Shown here in pieces: positions 31,736-40,388 of a DNA stretch of 64,000 bases. The translations under genes were made by a program, and so were the position numbers. A model generated the notes under the pieces. That model made no database searches. It saw only the letters and a list, made by a program, of their open reading frames with translations, and was not told the origin of the DNA. Origin of the DNA: Enterocloster aldenensis (GTDB taxonomy: Bacteria > Bacillota > Clostridia > Lachnospirales > Lachnospiraceae); assembly GCF_003434055.1 (NCBI RefSeq), contig NZ_QVEX01000020.1, positions 1 to 64,000 of the forward strand. The letters are read 5' to 3'. How positions within the stretch are numbered: position 1 is the first letter of the stretch; each line of letters opens with the position of its first letter.

Positions 31736-33985
31736 TCAGACATCCTTGGGAACCAGGGGGGTCCTCCCCTGTTCCTTCACCAGTCTGTCAAATTCCTCCA
31801 GCGGCATGGGCTTAAAGAACGTATATCCCTGTACCACATCACATCCGCAGTGCCTCAGGAATTCCACACTGTCCCTGTCCTCCACGCCTTCGGCGATGGT
31901 CTTGATGTCCAGTTCCTTTGCCATATGGATGAAATTGGAGATTACAATCCGCTCCCTGCCCATATCCCTGCTCTTGTGAAAGAACATGATATCCAGCTTC
32001 AGCACGTCGATGGGCAGATTCTTCAGCAGGTTAAGGGAACTGTAACCCGAACCGAAATCATCCAGGGAACATGTAAATCCATTGTACTGAAGCTGCCTCA
32101 CAATGTCAGAAAACATATCAGTGTCGTTTAGCAATACGCCTTCGGTAAATTCCAGTTCCAGGCACCTGTCCGGAATCCCGAACCGTTTCTTTGTCTCTGA
32201 ATAGTATTGGATGAAGTCCTTCTGTAGCAGACCCACCTTGGAAACATTGACCGCAATGCTGATTGGGTGTCCGCCCTTATCCAGATACCCTCTGTACCAT
32301 CTGCAGACCTGTTCAAACATATACCGGTCCAGCATCACAATCCGTCCGCTCTTCTCAAACAGGGAAATGAACCGGTCCGGAGGTACAAGCCCCCTGGAGG
32401 GGCTGAGCCAGCGCACCAGGGCCTCTGCGCCTGACAGGCAGTTATTGTTCTGGATATTAACCTTGGGCTGCATGTAAACTTTGAATTCACCGGCTTTAAT
32501 GGCTTTCTCAGCTTCTGATTCCAGGATGGAATCCTCTATCTGGCGCTTCCTGAGCCCGCTGTCATACAGGGCAACGTTGCTCCCCGGCTTTTTCTTGGCA
32601 ATCTTATGCGCCATATTGGCATAATTCATCAGCACATCTATGGAAAGCTTTTCATCTCCCGGACTGAGCCGGTAAATCCCCACAGACAGTTCAATAAACG
32701 CCTGGCTTTCAACGCCTGCATTTTTTATATGGTCCAGTACTCCCTGGAACCTGATGTTGAGGCCGCCCTGATCCTCATACTTTACAATACCCGCAAAATT
32801 ATCCGCGGATATACGGCACACGATACAATCCTTATCTTCCAGCCCCTTAAGATATTCTGATATGAGCCTCAGGATCTTATCCCCTTCTTCATATCCAAGT
32901 ATGTCATTGATGAACTTAAACTTTTTTAAATCCCCGTACCACAACAGGTAGGAGGACAGGTCATTTCTTTCCATAAACGGCTTCACATCCAGCTTAAAGC
33001 CGTCAAAATTGCGCAGGCCTGTAAGGGAATCCCTGTATGCCAGGTCCATGAGCATTTTCTGGGTCCTGGCAGCCATGCTTCGCTGCCTTGAAAGGAACAG
33101 GGCGAACAGACAGCAGGACACCACGATGATTGTCATGATCCCGGCGGCTGTCTCCGTGTACCTGGCGCGCAGCACACGGTCAGGCACCATGCTGTGCAGG
33201 TACCAGCGTCCCTCCAGAAGCGGGATGATGACGGATACCTGCTTCCTGCCGGTCCGGTCCAGCATGTCAAAGGATGCGGTCCCTCCTGTTCCAACCGCCT
33301 CCCTTATCAACTCACGGTTCTCAGGCAGGATGTCCCCGGGATAGGCATTGATGGAACGCAGCACATAATCCCCGTCCCCATTGACTATGTTGGAAAAGCC
33401 CTGTCCGCTGAGCACGGGGGCATCCAGGATCCGGCGGAGCACGTCCGCGGAATGGACGGCGCATAATACGCCCATGGTCCCCCCTTCCGAATTGGGGATA
33501 TTGACCCCATAATAATTCACATAACGGTCTTTCCTGCGTTCATCCTGGTATATATCCGATACCGTGCTGGTTCCATAAAGGGCATTTTGGAAAAACTCCA
33601 TGTCGCGGAAGCTGATTTCATAAATACTGCCATCTAAATCCACCAGCCAGGCGCTGCCGTCCGGCCGGGCAAACCCCATTCGGATAAAAGCATTGTCATT
33701 ATTGATTTCCTGCAGGATTGGCAGCAGCTGTTCCCGTTCCATTCCCCCTATCTCGCCCAGGATTACCGCAAGCCCCTCCAGTGTCTGAAGGTCTCCCTGT
33801 ATCTGCTTAATGATGGTGGTTTTTTTCTGTTCCGCAGCATTATACAGCGCCTCGATATTCTCACCCTGGTTCTTTCTGATCATCTGCACCAGAAACAGCA
33901 GGCTGCTGGCAATAAAACATGCGCACAGTAACAGGGGAAGGATTGTATCCCATATCCTGTGCTTGCTTCTGTCTGACCCTTTCAT
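31736..33985 (-). CDS. Membrane sensor with degenerate GGDEF and intact EAL domain
   Basis: A 749-residue c-di-GMP protein. A membrane helix (residues 14-35), an extracellular sensor domain of the Cache type (about 36-280), and a second helix (about 283-303) precede a GGDEF-fold domain in which the signature reads SADNF, so cyclase activity is unlikely. The C-terminal EAL domain keeps EALVRW, the ENVT-like region as LEFTEGVL, DDFGSGYSS and KLD, so c-di-GMP phosphodiesterase activity is expected. Transcribed alone with its own terminator. Confidence 0.9.
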   Translation of the reverse strand: MKGSDRSKHRIWDTILPLLLCACFIASSLLFLVQMIRKNQGENIEALYNAAEQKKTTIIKQIQGDLQTLEGLAVILGEIGGMEREQLLPILQEINNDNAFIRMGFARPDGSAWLVDLDGSIYEISFRDMEFFQNALYGTSTVSDIYQDERRKDRYVNYYGVNIPNSEGGTMGVLCAVHSADVLRRILDAPVLSGQGFSNIVNGDGDYVLRSINAYPGDILPENRELIREAVGTGGTASFDMLDRTGRKQVSVIIPLLEGRWYLHSMVPDRVLRARYTETAAGIMTIIVVSCCLFALFLSRQRSMAARTQKMLMDLAYRDSLTGLRNFDGFKLDVKPFMERNDLSSYLLWYGDLKKFKFINDILGYEEGDKILRLISEYLKGLEDKDCIVCRISADNFAGIVKYEDQGGLNIRFQGVLDHIKNAGVESQAFIELSVGIYRLSPGDEKLSIDVLMNYANMAHKIAKKKPGSNVALYDSGLRKRQIEDSILESEAEKAIKAGEFKVYMQPKVNIQNNNCLSGAEALVRWLSPSRGLVPPDRFISLFEKSGRIVMLDRYMFEQVCRWYRGYLDKGGHPISIAVNVSKVGLLQKDFIQYYSETKKRFGIPDRCLELEFTEGVLLNDTDMFSDIVRQLQYNGFTCSLDDFGSGYSSLNLLKNLPIDVLKLDIMFFHKSRDMGRERIVISNFIHMAKELDIKTIAEGVEDRDSVEFLRHCGCDVVQGYTFFKPMPLEEFDRLVKEQGRTPLVPKDV

Positions 33986-34079
33986 CTCATATACCCCGGC
34001 CTTTTCTCAAAGTAATATCCATACAATACCGATTATTCAGGTAATATTATAATAATATATCCGGAAACAAATGGCAATC

Positions 34080-34106
34080 AAAAAAACAGGCAGCAAGACT
34101 GCTGCC
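34080..34106 (-). terminator. Terminator of the SseB-like gene
   Basis: On the minus strand GGCAGC/GCTGCC form a short stem followed by TGTTTTTTTG, 53 bases after the stop codon of the SseB-like gene. Confidence 0.8.
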
Positions 34107-34159
34107 TATAACCTGGTATTCTGTCCATGGACAGGCCATGGACTTAATGACCATATGGC

Positions 34160-34912
34160 TTACTGTTTTGCCCGTTTTACCTGAAGCGGCATCCTGACTC
34201 CCATGGGGTTAAGGAGCACGCCCGTGGCCTCCGCCACAAGTATCTGGGGAATCCTGTCAGCTGTCACCACAATGGGACGGAGCTGATTCTCTTTATTGAA
34301 CTTCTGGAATTCCATGATATCCGTAAAAATCGCCTGGTAAACTTCCTTGTCATTTAACTTCACAACCGGAATCCCATTCCCCTCTTTCTGGACAGCGGCA
34401 ATGAAGCTTCCTTTGCTGAAGTAGTTGGAAATTTCATCCTGCCATTCCTTAATCTGAGGATTCCCCTCCTGGACAGACGGTTTCCTGGTTTCCTGCATAT
34501 AATAAAGGGCAGTCAGGTGCAGGGAGGGATTTTCCACCAAAAGCTTGCCCTCCGGGTCCTGCTCCGGTTTATTACGTCTTACAAAATCAGCCAGCTGAAT
34601 CCGTGTCTGTGTATCCCCTTCACTTACCAGAAGCGCATTGATGCCCATGGTGTACAGGCTGGTATAGAACAGCAGCATCTGCCTCTTCTCCAGTTTTACA
34701 ATCCCCACAGGTATCCCTGCCTCATTCAGCTGTTTTGCCTTCCCTTCCGCATCCTGCGCGCTGAAAAACATCATGATTTCATCATCAAAGGTTTCAGGGT
34801 CACAGACCACATATGGTTCCTTGGTGCACCCTGATACCAATGCCCAGAGTGATTCCGCAGTTTTAAGGCGCTGTATGATTTCCTGATTCCCTGTGTTTTC
34901 ATTGTTGTTCAT
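34160..34912 (-). CDS. SseB-like N-terminal domain protein
   Basis: A 250-residue soluble protein with two related halves: an N-terminal part (AESLWALVSG to NALLVSEGD) and a C-terminal part with the SseB-type segment IPVVKLNDKEVYQAIFTD and RPIVVTADRIPQILVAEATG. SseB-domain proteins occur in many bacteria without a defined enzymatic role. No signal or membrane segment. It is divergent from the VIT/VWA-exosortase operon; the 290-base gap between them carries the 11-bp repeat array. Confidence 0.75.
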   Translation of the reverse strand: MNNNENTGNQEIIQRLKTAESLWALVSGCTKEPYVVCDPETFDDEIMMFFSAQDAEGKAKQLNEAGIPVGIVKLEKRQMLLFYTSLYTMGINALLVSEGDTQTRIQLADFVRRNKPEQDPEGKLLVENPSLHLTALYYMQETRKPSVQEGNPQIKEWQDEISNYFSKGSFIAAVQKEGNGIPVVKLNDKEVYQAIFTDIMEFQKFNKENQLRPIVVTADRIPQILVAEATGVLLNPMGVRMPLQVKRAKQ

Positions 34913-35056
34913 TTGTTTCTCTCCTTTTCTACCTTGTTAAGTGCATCCGTGCAGGATCCTGTACGGCCTTGTCCCTCTGCACGGAACACTTAAACCAGAC
35001 TATCGTTTCTTATTATATCATTCCTTTCACTCATATGCCATTTATTTTATAAATCT

Positions 35057-35144
35057 TTTCTATTACGTTTCTATTACCTTTATTTTCATCCCATTTTTCG
35101 ATTTGATACAACTTTGATGCATCTTTGATGCTTTTTTGATGCAT
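35057..35144. promoter_or_regulatory. 88-bp array of eight 11-bp direct units
   Basis: Starting at 35057, 35068, 35079, 35090, 35101, 35112, 35123 and 35134 are eight units exactly 11 bases long: two TTTCTATTACS, then two weaker ones, then ATTTGATACAA, CTTTGATGCAT, CTTTGATGCTT and TTTTGATGCAT. The strict helical period resembles direct-repeat sites bound by OmpR/PhoB-family response regulators. It ends about 55 bases before the VIT/VWA start codon, just upstream of a TATTGT that could serve as -10. Confidence 0.75.
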
Positions 35145-35202
35145 GGGTATTGTAAATTAAACAGGAAGCCAGCTCCACTATAAGACAATTGAGGTGTCCG
35201 AT

Positions 35203-37248
35203 ATGAAAAAAAAGAAAACATGGCTGTTTATACTTTCTTTAATACTGCTCCTGTCCCTGTGCCCTGCCGCCTATGGCGGGGAAGACGGCAATGACCCGGT
35301 TGACAAAACCCTTGCCCCTTATTTCCTGGTTGAAGGGGCGGACCCATCCTCTGACAGCTTTCCGCTAAAGGACACAAAGGTGTCAACCACCATAAACGGC
35401 GTCATAGCCGAAACCTATGTTACCCAGACCTATGGAAATGAGGGCAGTGTCCCTGTAAATGCAAGCTATGTCTTTCCTGCCTCCACCAGGGTCTCTGTCC
35501 ACGGTATGAAAATGCAGATTGGAGACAAGGCTGTCACTGCCAGGATAAAGGAAAAGGAAGAGGCGCGCCAGGAATTCACCGCTGCTAAAAGCCAGGGAAA
35601 AAGCGCGTCCCTCCTTGAACAGCAGCGCCCCAACGTATTTACAATGAAGGTAGCCAACATCATGCCCGGTGATACGGTAAATATCGAACTGCATTATACG
35701 GAAATGCTTGTCTTAACTGAAGGGACCTACGAATTTGTATTCCCTGCGGTTGTGGGTCCCCGGTACGTAAGCCCTTCATCGGACCAGAAGGAGGGCGGGC
35801 ATGAATGGGCAGCCGCGCCCTACCAGGAAAAAAACGCTGCGCCCAAGGGAACCTACGACATTGCGGTCAGCCTTTCCACAGGCGTCCCCATTACCGGCCT
35901 GGCCTGCGCCTCCCATAAAATCAATGTGGAGCAGCCCGTTGATTCCTCTGCCCGGATTGCGCTGGGGGATCCGGCCGATCATGGCGGGGACCGGGATTTC
36001 ATACTCCGCTGGCAGCTGGCCGGACAGGCGGTAAAAAGCGGCCTTATGCTGAATACCGGTGAAAAGGAAAATTTCTTCATGCTCATGGTCCAGCCCCCGG
36101 AACGTGTATCGGCAGAAGACATCCCTTCCCGTGAATATATTTTTGTCCTGGATGTGTCCGGATCCATGTTCGGATATCCGCTGGACACTGCCAAGGAACT
36201 GATTGAGGACATGGTTTCCAACCTGCGTGAAACAGACACCTTTAACCTGATACTTTTCTCCAATAACGCCATATGTATGTCGCCGGAATCACTGCCTGCC
36301 ACGGATAAGAATGTGGGGCAGGCCATTGACCTGATCAACCGCCAGAAAGGAGGCGGCGGCACCGAGCTGGCACCGGCCCTGAAAAAAGCAGCCGGGATTC
36401 CCATGGATCCCAGGGCAGGCACCGTCTCCCGCAGCATCGTGGTCATCACGGACGGTTATATGTCTGACGAACAGGCCATATTTGACATTGTATCAGGAAA
36501 CCTTGACACCACCAGCTTTTTCTCCTTTGGCATCGGGACCTCCGTGAACCGTTACCTGATTGACGGCATTGCCAGGGCGGGAGGCGGCGGATCCTTTGTT
36601 GTCACGGATCCGGCTGAAGCAGCGGATACGGCCAGGCTCTTTGAGACCTATATACACTCGCCTGTTTTAACGGACATCCATGTGGACTATGACGGATTTG
36701 ATGTCTACGACATCGAACCCACGGCCATTCCCACCCTCTTTGCCCAAAAACCCATTGTCCTGTTTGGGAAATGGCGGGGCCGGCCCGCCGGCGCCATACA
36801 CATCACAGGAAAGTCCGGGACCGGGGATTACAGCCAGACAATCCAGGTTTCAGAAACAGCGGCCTTAGGCACAAACACCGCCATCCCCTATCTGTGGGCA
36901 CGCACCCGTGTGGAAAACCTGATGGATTATGGATTCAACGGCGGGGATGAGGAAGCTGTCAGGAAAGAAGTGACCGCCCTGGGCCTTGACTACAGCATGA
37001 TGACTTCCTATACCTCCTTTGTGGCAGTGATGGATGAAGTGCGCAACACCACAGGTGAAGGCAGGGATGTGGACCAGCCGCTGCCCCTTCCCCTGCATGT
37101 GTCTGACCTGGCCGTGGGCAGGGGATACACCATTGGCTCCGAACCGGATATCCTGCTCCTTGCAGCGGCTGCGGCTCTTATATTGATTTTGAATATCCGG
37201 AACACCACTGCAGGCAGCAATCATGCCGGAGGTAAGAATGATGGCTGA
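35203..37248 (+). CDS. Secreted VIT and VWA domain protein with PEP-CTERM-like tail
   Basis: A 681-residue protein. Residues 1-25 form a signal peptide ending around AYGG. A VIT domain (about 40-170; ETYVTQTYGNEG, YVFPASTRVSVHGM) is followed by a VWA domain (about 310-490) with an intact MIDAS: DVSGSMFG, the TELAPAL Thr region and ITDGYMSD. The last 50 residues hold SEPD, a hydrophobic LLLAAAAALILIL and then NIR, a three-part sorting-like signal. The exosortase gene overlaps its 3' end, so this is most likely the exosortase substrate. Start at 35203 follows GAGG. Confidence 0.88.
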   Translation: MKKKKTWLFILSLILLLSLCPAAYGGEDGNDPVDKTLAPYFLVEGADPSSDSFPLKDTKVSTTINGVIAETYVTQTYGNEGSVPVNASYVFPASTRVSVHGMKMQIGDKAVTARIKEKEEARQEFTAAKSQGKSASLLEQQRPNVFTMKVANIMPGDTVNIELHYTEMLVLTEGTYEFVFPAVVGPRYVSPSSDQKEGGHEWAAAPYQEKNAAPKGTYDIAVSLSTGVPITGLACASHKINVEQPVDSSARIALGDPADHGGDRDFILRWQLAGQAVKSGLMLNTGEKENFFMLMVQPPERVSAEDIPSREYIFVLDVSGSMFGYPLDTAKELIEDMVSNLRETDTFNLILFSNNAICMSPESLPATDKNVGQAIDLINRQKGGGGTELAPALKKAAGIPMDPRAGTVSRSIVVITDGYMSDEQAIFDIVSGNLDTTSFFSFGIGTSVNRYLIDGIARAGGGGSFVVTDPAEAADTARLFETYIHSPVLTDIHVDYDGFDVYDIEPTAIPTLFAQKPIVLFGKWRGRPAGAIHITGKSGTGDYSQTIQVSETAALGTNTAIPYLWARTRVENLMDYGFNGGDEEAVRKEVTALGLDYSMMTSYTSFVAVMDEVRNTTGEGRDVDQPLPLPLHVSDLAVGRGYTIGSEPDILLLAAAAALILILNIRNTTAGSNHAGGKNDG

Positions 37249-38032
37249 GACATCCATGCCGGGCTCTTTTAAAATATTCCCTATCCTCAGACAGAACTGG
37301 CCATACTATCTCACCGGGACAGCTGTCATAATCATCATCAAGGTTTTTTACGGACACGCGGCCGCCAGCCGGCTAACATGGATCCTGACCCCCACGGCCT
37401 GGTGGGTCAGGACCTTAAGCAGGATCCCGTTTGAATATGACCCCATTGCAGGATATGTGAATTATCCCCTCCGCTTTATCATTGCGCCATCCTGTTCCGG
37501 TGTCCAGTTCATGATGATTGCCATTGCCATGCTTATTTTTTCTTATGTTCACCGCATGGATACAAAAAAGAAAAAAATCATCTGGACCCTTTTCAGTTTC
37601 GGGATATCCTATCTGTCCACTGTGTTTATCAATGGGTTCCGAATCCTGCTGTCCATATACCTGCCTGCCTCGCTGCCGGTCTGGCTGCACAATCCCCGGC
37701 TTTACGAGGGGTGGCTGACCCGCGGACGGCTTCACACCATGACCGGGGTGGCTGTGTATTTCACATCCCTGTTCATACTGTATCACGGCGCAGGACATAT
37801 TTCAGGCAAACCATTCCCCACATGGTCCCCGCCCCTTTTCTGGTATGTCTTCCTTGTGCTGGGCCTTCCTTTCCTTAACAGAGCATGCAAAAACAACGGG
37901 CCCCGGTTCCTGGAATACGCAGCGCTACTGGCAGCCGTATGCACGGTTATCCTGTTCCTGTTTTTTCTGGCAGGCAGGATGAGACGGCATTTTATGAAAC
38001 GGCATGGAAATACTGCCGTGGACAAAAACTGA
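37238..38032 (+). CDS. xrtK: Exosortase (XrtK-type)
   Basis: A 264-residue polytopic membrane protein with about seven helices and the three exosortase residues in order: Cys86 in APSCSGVQF, Arg135 in INGFRILL, and His166 in RLHTMTG. Exosortases are cysteine transpeptidase-like enzymes that recognise PEP-CTERM-like tails. They are mostly known from Gram-negatives; the one-substrate type with a VIT/VWA neighbour fits XrtK. The start at 37238 or 37241 has GGAGG five to eight bases upstream and overlaps the substrate gene, so both are co-translated. Type assignment is from context. Confidence 0.82.
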   Translation: MMAETSMPGSFKIFPILRQNWPYYLTGTAVIIIIKVFYGHAAASRLTWILTPTAWWVRTLSRIPFEYDPIAGYVNYPLRFIIAPSCSGVQFMMIAIAMLIFSYVHRMDTKKKKIIWTLFSFGISYLSTVFINGFRILLSIYLPASLPVWLHNPRLYEGWLTRGRLHTMTGVAVYFTSLFILYHGAGHISGKPFPTWSPPLFWYVFLVLGLPFLNRACKNNGPRFLEYAALLAAVCTVILFLFFLAGRMRRHFMKRHGNTAVDKN

Positions 38033-38044
38033 CCAATACATGAA

Positions 38045-38087
38045 GATTCCCCTGCCTGACGGCATCCAGCCGGTCAGCAGGGGAATC
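38045..38087. terminator. Bidirectional hairpin after exosortase and racemase genes
   Basis: GATTCCCCTGC (38045-38055) and GCAGGGGAATC (38077-38087) are perfect complements and the loop pairs further (GAC..GGC/GCC..GTC). It lies between convergent genes. No long T run is visible on either strand. Confidence 0.65.
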
Positions 38088-38109
38088 TATATCAATCTGT
38101 CTTATGATA

Positions 38110-38829
38110 TCACAGTTCCACATGGCTGGCGTTGCGAAACACAGGGTACACTGCCGTTGCATGCACCAGTCCCAGCCTCACACTCATCTCCGCATATGCA
38201 GGCGCGATAAACGCAGGGTCGATGACCTTGACCGGAAGCTCCTTTTCCAGCATCTCCCCATAACCTGCCATGCCCAGGCAGCCCAGGATAACGCCGTCCG
38301 CCTGTTCTTCCCTGACAGCTTTTTCGCAGACCTGTTTCAGATACCGTGCGGTTGCCCCGGGGTCAGCCCTCAGTTCCCCGATGGGAATGTCCAGCGCCCT
38401 CACGGAAGTCATCTTTTCCCTGGCAATCCCGTTGCGCATCAGCCTGCGGTATGTCCTTGGGATGTTGGCGCTCTCCGTGGTGATTACCACGAACCGGCTG
38501 CACAGCAGGCTGGCCGCGCAGAGGCTGGTCTCCCCTGGCCCGATTACCGGGATCCTCACATTCTCCCGCACCGCGTCAATCCCCACATCGCTGAAACAGT
38601 ATATGACAATGGCGTCATATCCTTCCTGCTCAGCTTTTATGCTTTCCTTCACAAGCTCCGGGGCTGCAAATGCCTCATCCGTGTTGCAGTCCAGCTCGTC
38701 CGGCCCTTTCTTTATACAGTCCACGGATATGGTCACGCCCTTTGACACGGCGGCTGACAGCATCTTTTCCCTTTGGTCCATGGTCTCCCGGTCCATGGCC
38801 TTGTCTGTCATGATTACTTTAATCTTCAT
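38110..38829 (-). CDS. Aspartate/glutamate/hydantoin racemase family protein
   Basis: A 239-residue cofactor-independent racemase-fold enzyme. It keeps the two catalytic cysteines: YCFSDVGIDAVRE (compare CFxDPGL of hydantoin racemases) and LGCLGMAGY near residue 190, and the IPVIGPGE segment. The closest functional type is hydantoin racemase rather than amino-acid racemase. Start at 38829 follows GGAGG, two bases after the end of the symporter gene. It is the last gene of the sigma-54 operon with two PuuE-like hydrolases, matching a role on a cyclic ureide or imide (inference). Confidence 0.85.
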   Translation of the reverse strand: MKIKVIMTDKAMDRETMDQREKMLSAAVSKGVTISVDCIKKGPDELDCNTDEAFAAPELVKESIKAEQEGYDAIVIYCFSDVGIDAVRENVRIPVIGPGETSLCAASLLCSRFVVITTESANIPRTYRRLMRNGIAREKMTSVRALDIPIGELRADPGATARYLKQVCEKAVREEQADGVILGCLGMAGYGEMLEKELPVKVIDPAFIAPAYAEMSVRLGLVHATAVYPVFRNASHVEL

Positions 38830-38831
38830 GC

Positions 38832-40358
38832 TTACCTCCATACATCTGTCTCAATGCCTATGTCAGATGATACAAACCGCCTGCCTCCGCTGCATTTATA
38901 ATTCTTATATGCATTGAGGATGATATTCCTGGCCATGAGCAGGGTTGGGATATTGATGAATACCAGCACCACGTTAATCAGGTCCGATACATACCACAGG
39001 TTATCCAGCTGAAGCCCTGCCAGCACGGTAATGGTCCCCAGCGGCACAAAGAATAATGCGCCCAGCACGCGGACAAAACCGATAAAACCTTTGCTGGTGG
39101 AAATCTTGTTGGCTGCGATTTCCGCATAAGTCAGGTCGCACAGCAGGGTTGTAAATGCAAACAGTCCGAACGCAATGGCCACGAATATCAGGGCCGCGGT
39201 GTCCATGGCAGTACCCGGGACCAGTTCCTTGACAGAGGTCAGGAAAGTGCCTATCTTATCCAGCTTCAAGGTGTCCCAGTCAATACCTGGGTTTTCCCAG
39301 ATGGTTCCTGCCGTGATGACAAAACCGGTCAGGGAACAGATCACAATGGTATCCACAAACACACCGATGGCCTGGACAAAGCCCTGCTCACATGGATGGT
39401 TTGCATCCGCAATGGAACTGGCCTGGGTGGCAGTACCCATGCCGGCCTCATTGGAGAGCAGGCCCCTCTTAAGGCCCTGGGCCATGGCCACGCCGAAAGC
39501 GCCTCCGAATACGGCCGATGGCTTGAAAGCCCCTCCGAACACAGCAGCCACAAAGGCCGGGACCTTATTCAGGTTCAGGATGATAAGCAGGGCAATCACC
39601 GCAATATACAGGGCCGCCATCACAGGAACAGCCCGGTCGGAGAACCTGACCACGCTTTTGATCCCGCCAAAGGTAATGACTGCGATAATCACCACAATGG
39701 CAGCAGCAATGACATAATAGAGGGGTTCTGATACCTGGGTCACGCGCCCGGTCACTTCATTGGCAATGGAGCTGGCCGCTGTAAACACATGGAATGTATG
39801 TACCGGAATGCTCAGCATGTTGTAGAGCAGGTACAGGATACACATCCCTGCGCCCACCCATGCCTTGTTCTTCCATATTTTCTGGATATAAAACGTAAAT
39901 CCCCCCACATATTCATCGCCCTTTTTCTCCTTGTATATCTGCGCCAGGGTGGCCTCCCCAAAGGAGGTTGCCATGCCTGCAAAGGCAGATATCCACATCC
40001 AGAAAATCGCGCCCGGGCCGCCAATCGTGACAGCGCCCGTAACACCCACGATATTGCCTGCCCCTACCCTGCCCGCCATACTGATCAGGAAGGCCGCAAG
40101 CTGGGTGGTGCCCACCTTGGCCTTTGTCTTAGCAGTAAGCAGCTTAAGGCCGGTCTTAAATTCCTTCATCTGGACAAAGTTGAATTTAAAGGTAAAGTAA
40201 AAGCTGCCTCCCAGCAGCAGTAAGATTGCCAGGGAGAACTGCCCCAGGATAGGGATTCCGGAATACCACGCATAATTGGTTGGGAAATCCCATAGGAAAT
40301 CCGCAACAGGCACAACGCCTGCAAACATCCTGTCCACCATCTCAAAAATTCCCGCCAT
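38832..40358 (-). CDS. Sodium:alanine/amino-acid symporter (AGCS family)
   Basis: A 508-residue membrane protein with about eleven helices and the AGCS signatures GRVGAGNIVGVTGAVTIGGPGA near residue 95 (read in two parts: GRVGAGNIVGV and TGAVTIGGPGA), LLSNEAGMGTATQ and GTAMDTAALIF. It imports a small neutral amino acid or related compound with Na+. The ATG at 40358 has GGAGG nine bases upstream, and the one at 40379 has none. It lies between hydrolase and racemase genes of the sigma-54 operon, so its cargo is probably the substrate or product of that pathway. Confidence 0.9.
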   Translation of the reverse strand: MAGIFEMVDRMFAGVVPVADFLWDFPTNYAWYSGIPILGQFSLAILLLLGGSFYFTFKFNFVQMKEFKTGLKLLTAKTKAKVGTTQLAAFLISMAGRVGAGNIVGVTGAVTIGGPGAIFWMWISAFAGMATSFGEATLAQIYKEKKGDEYVGGFTFYIQKIWKNKAWVGAGMCILYLLYNMLSIPVHTFHVFTAASSIANEVTGRVTQVSEPLYYVIAAAIVVIIAVITFGGIKSVVRFSDRAVPVMAALYIAVIALLIILNLNKVPAFVAAVFGGAFKPSAVFGGAFGVAMAQGLKRGLLSNEAGMGTATQASSIADANHPCEQGFVQAIGVFVDTIVICSLTGFVITAGTIWENPGIDWDTLKLDKIGTFLTSVKELVPGTAMDTAALIFVAIAFGLFAFTTLLCDLTYAEIAANKISTSKGFIGFVRVLGALFFVPLGTITVLAGLQLDNLWYVSDLINVVLVFINIPTLLMARNIILNAYKNYKCSGGRRFVSSDIGIETDVWR

Positions 40359-40388
40359 GAACCATTTCCTCCATTTCATTTTGTATTG

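Noticed and set aside
35203..37248. LPxTG anchor on the VIT/VWA protein
   Set aside because: The tail has SEPD, hydrophobic stretch and NIR, with no LPxTG-like motif.
37238..38032. Classical sortase for the VIT/VWA protein
   Set aside because: No TLxTC motif or single-helix sortase is present; the polytopic protein with Cys, Arg and His in membrane loops fits an exosortase instead.
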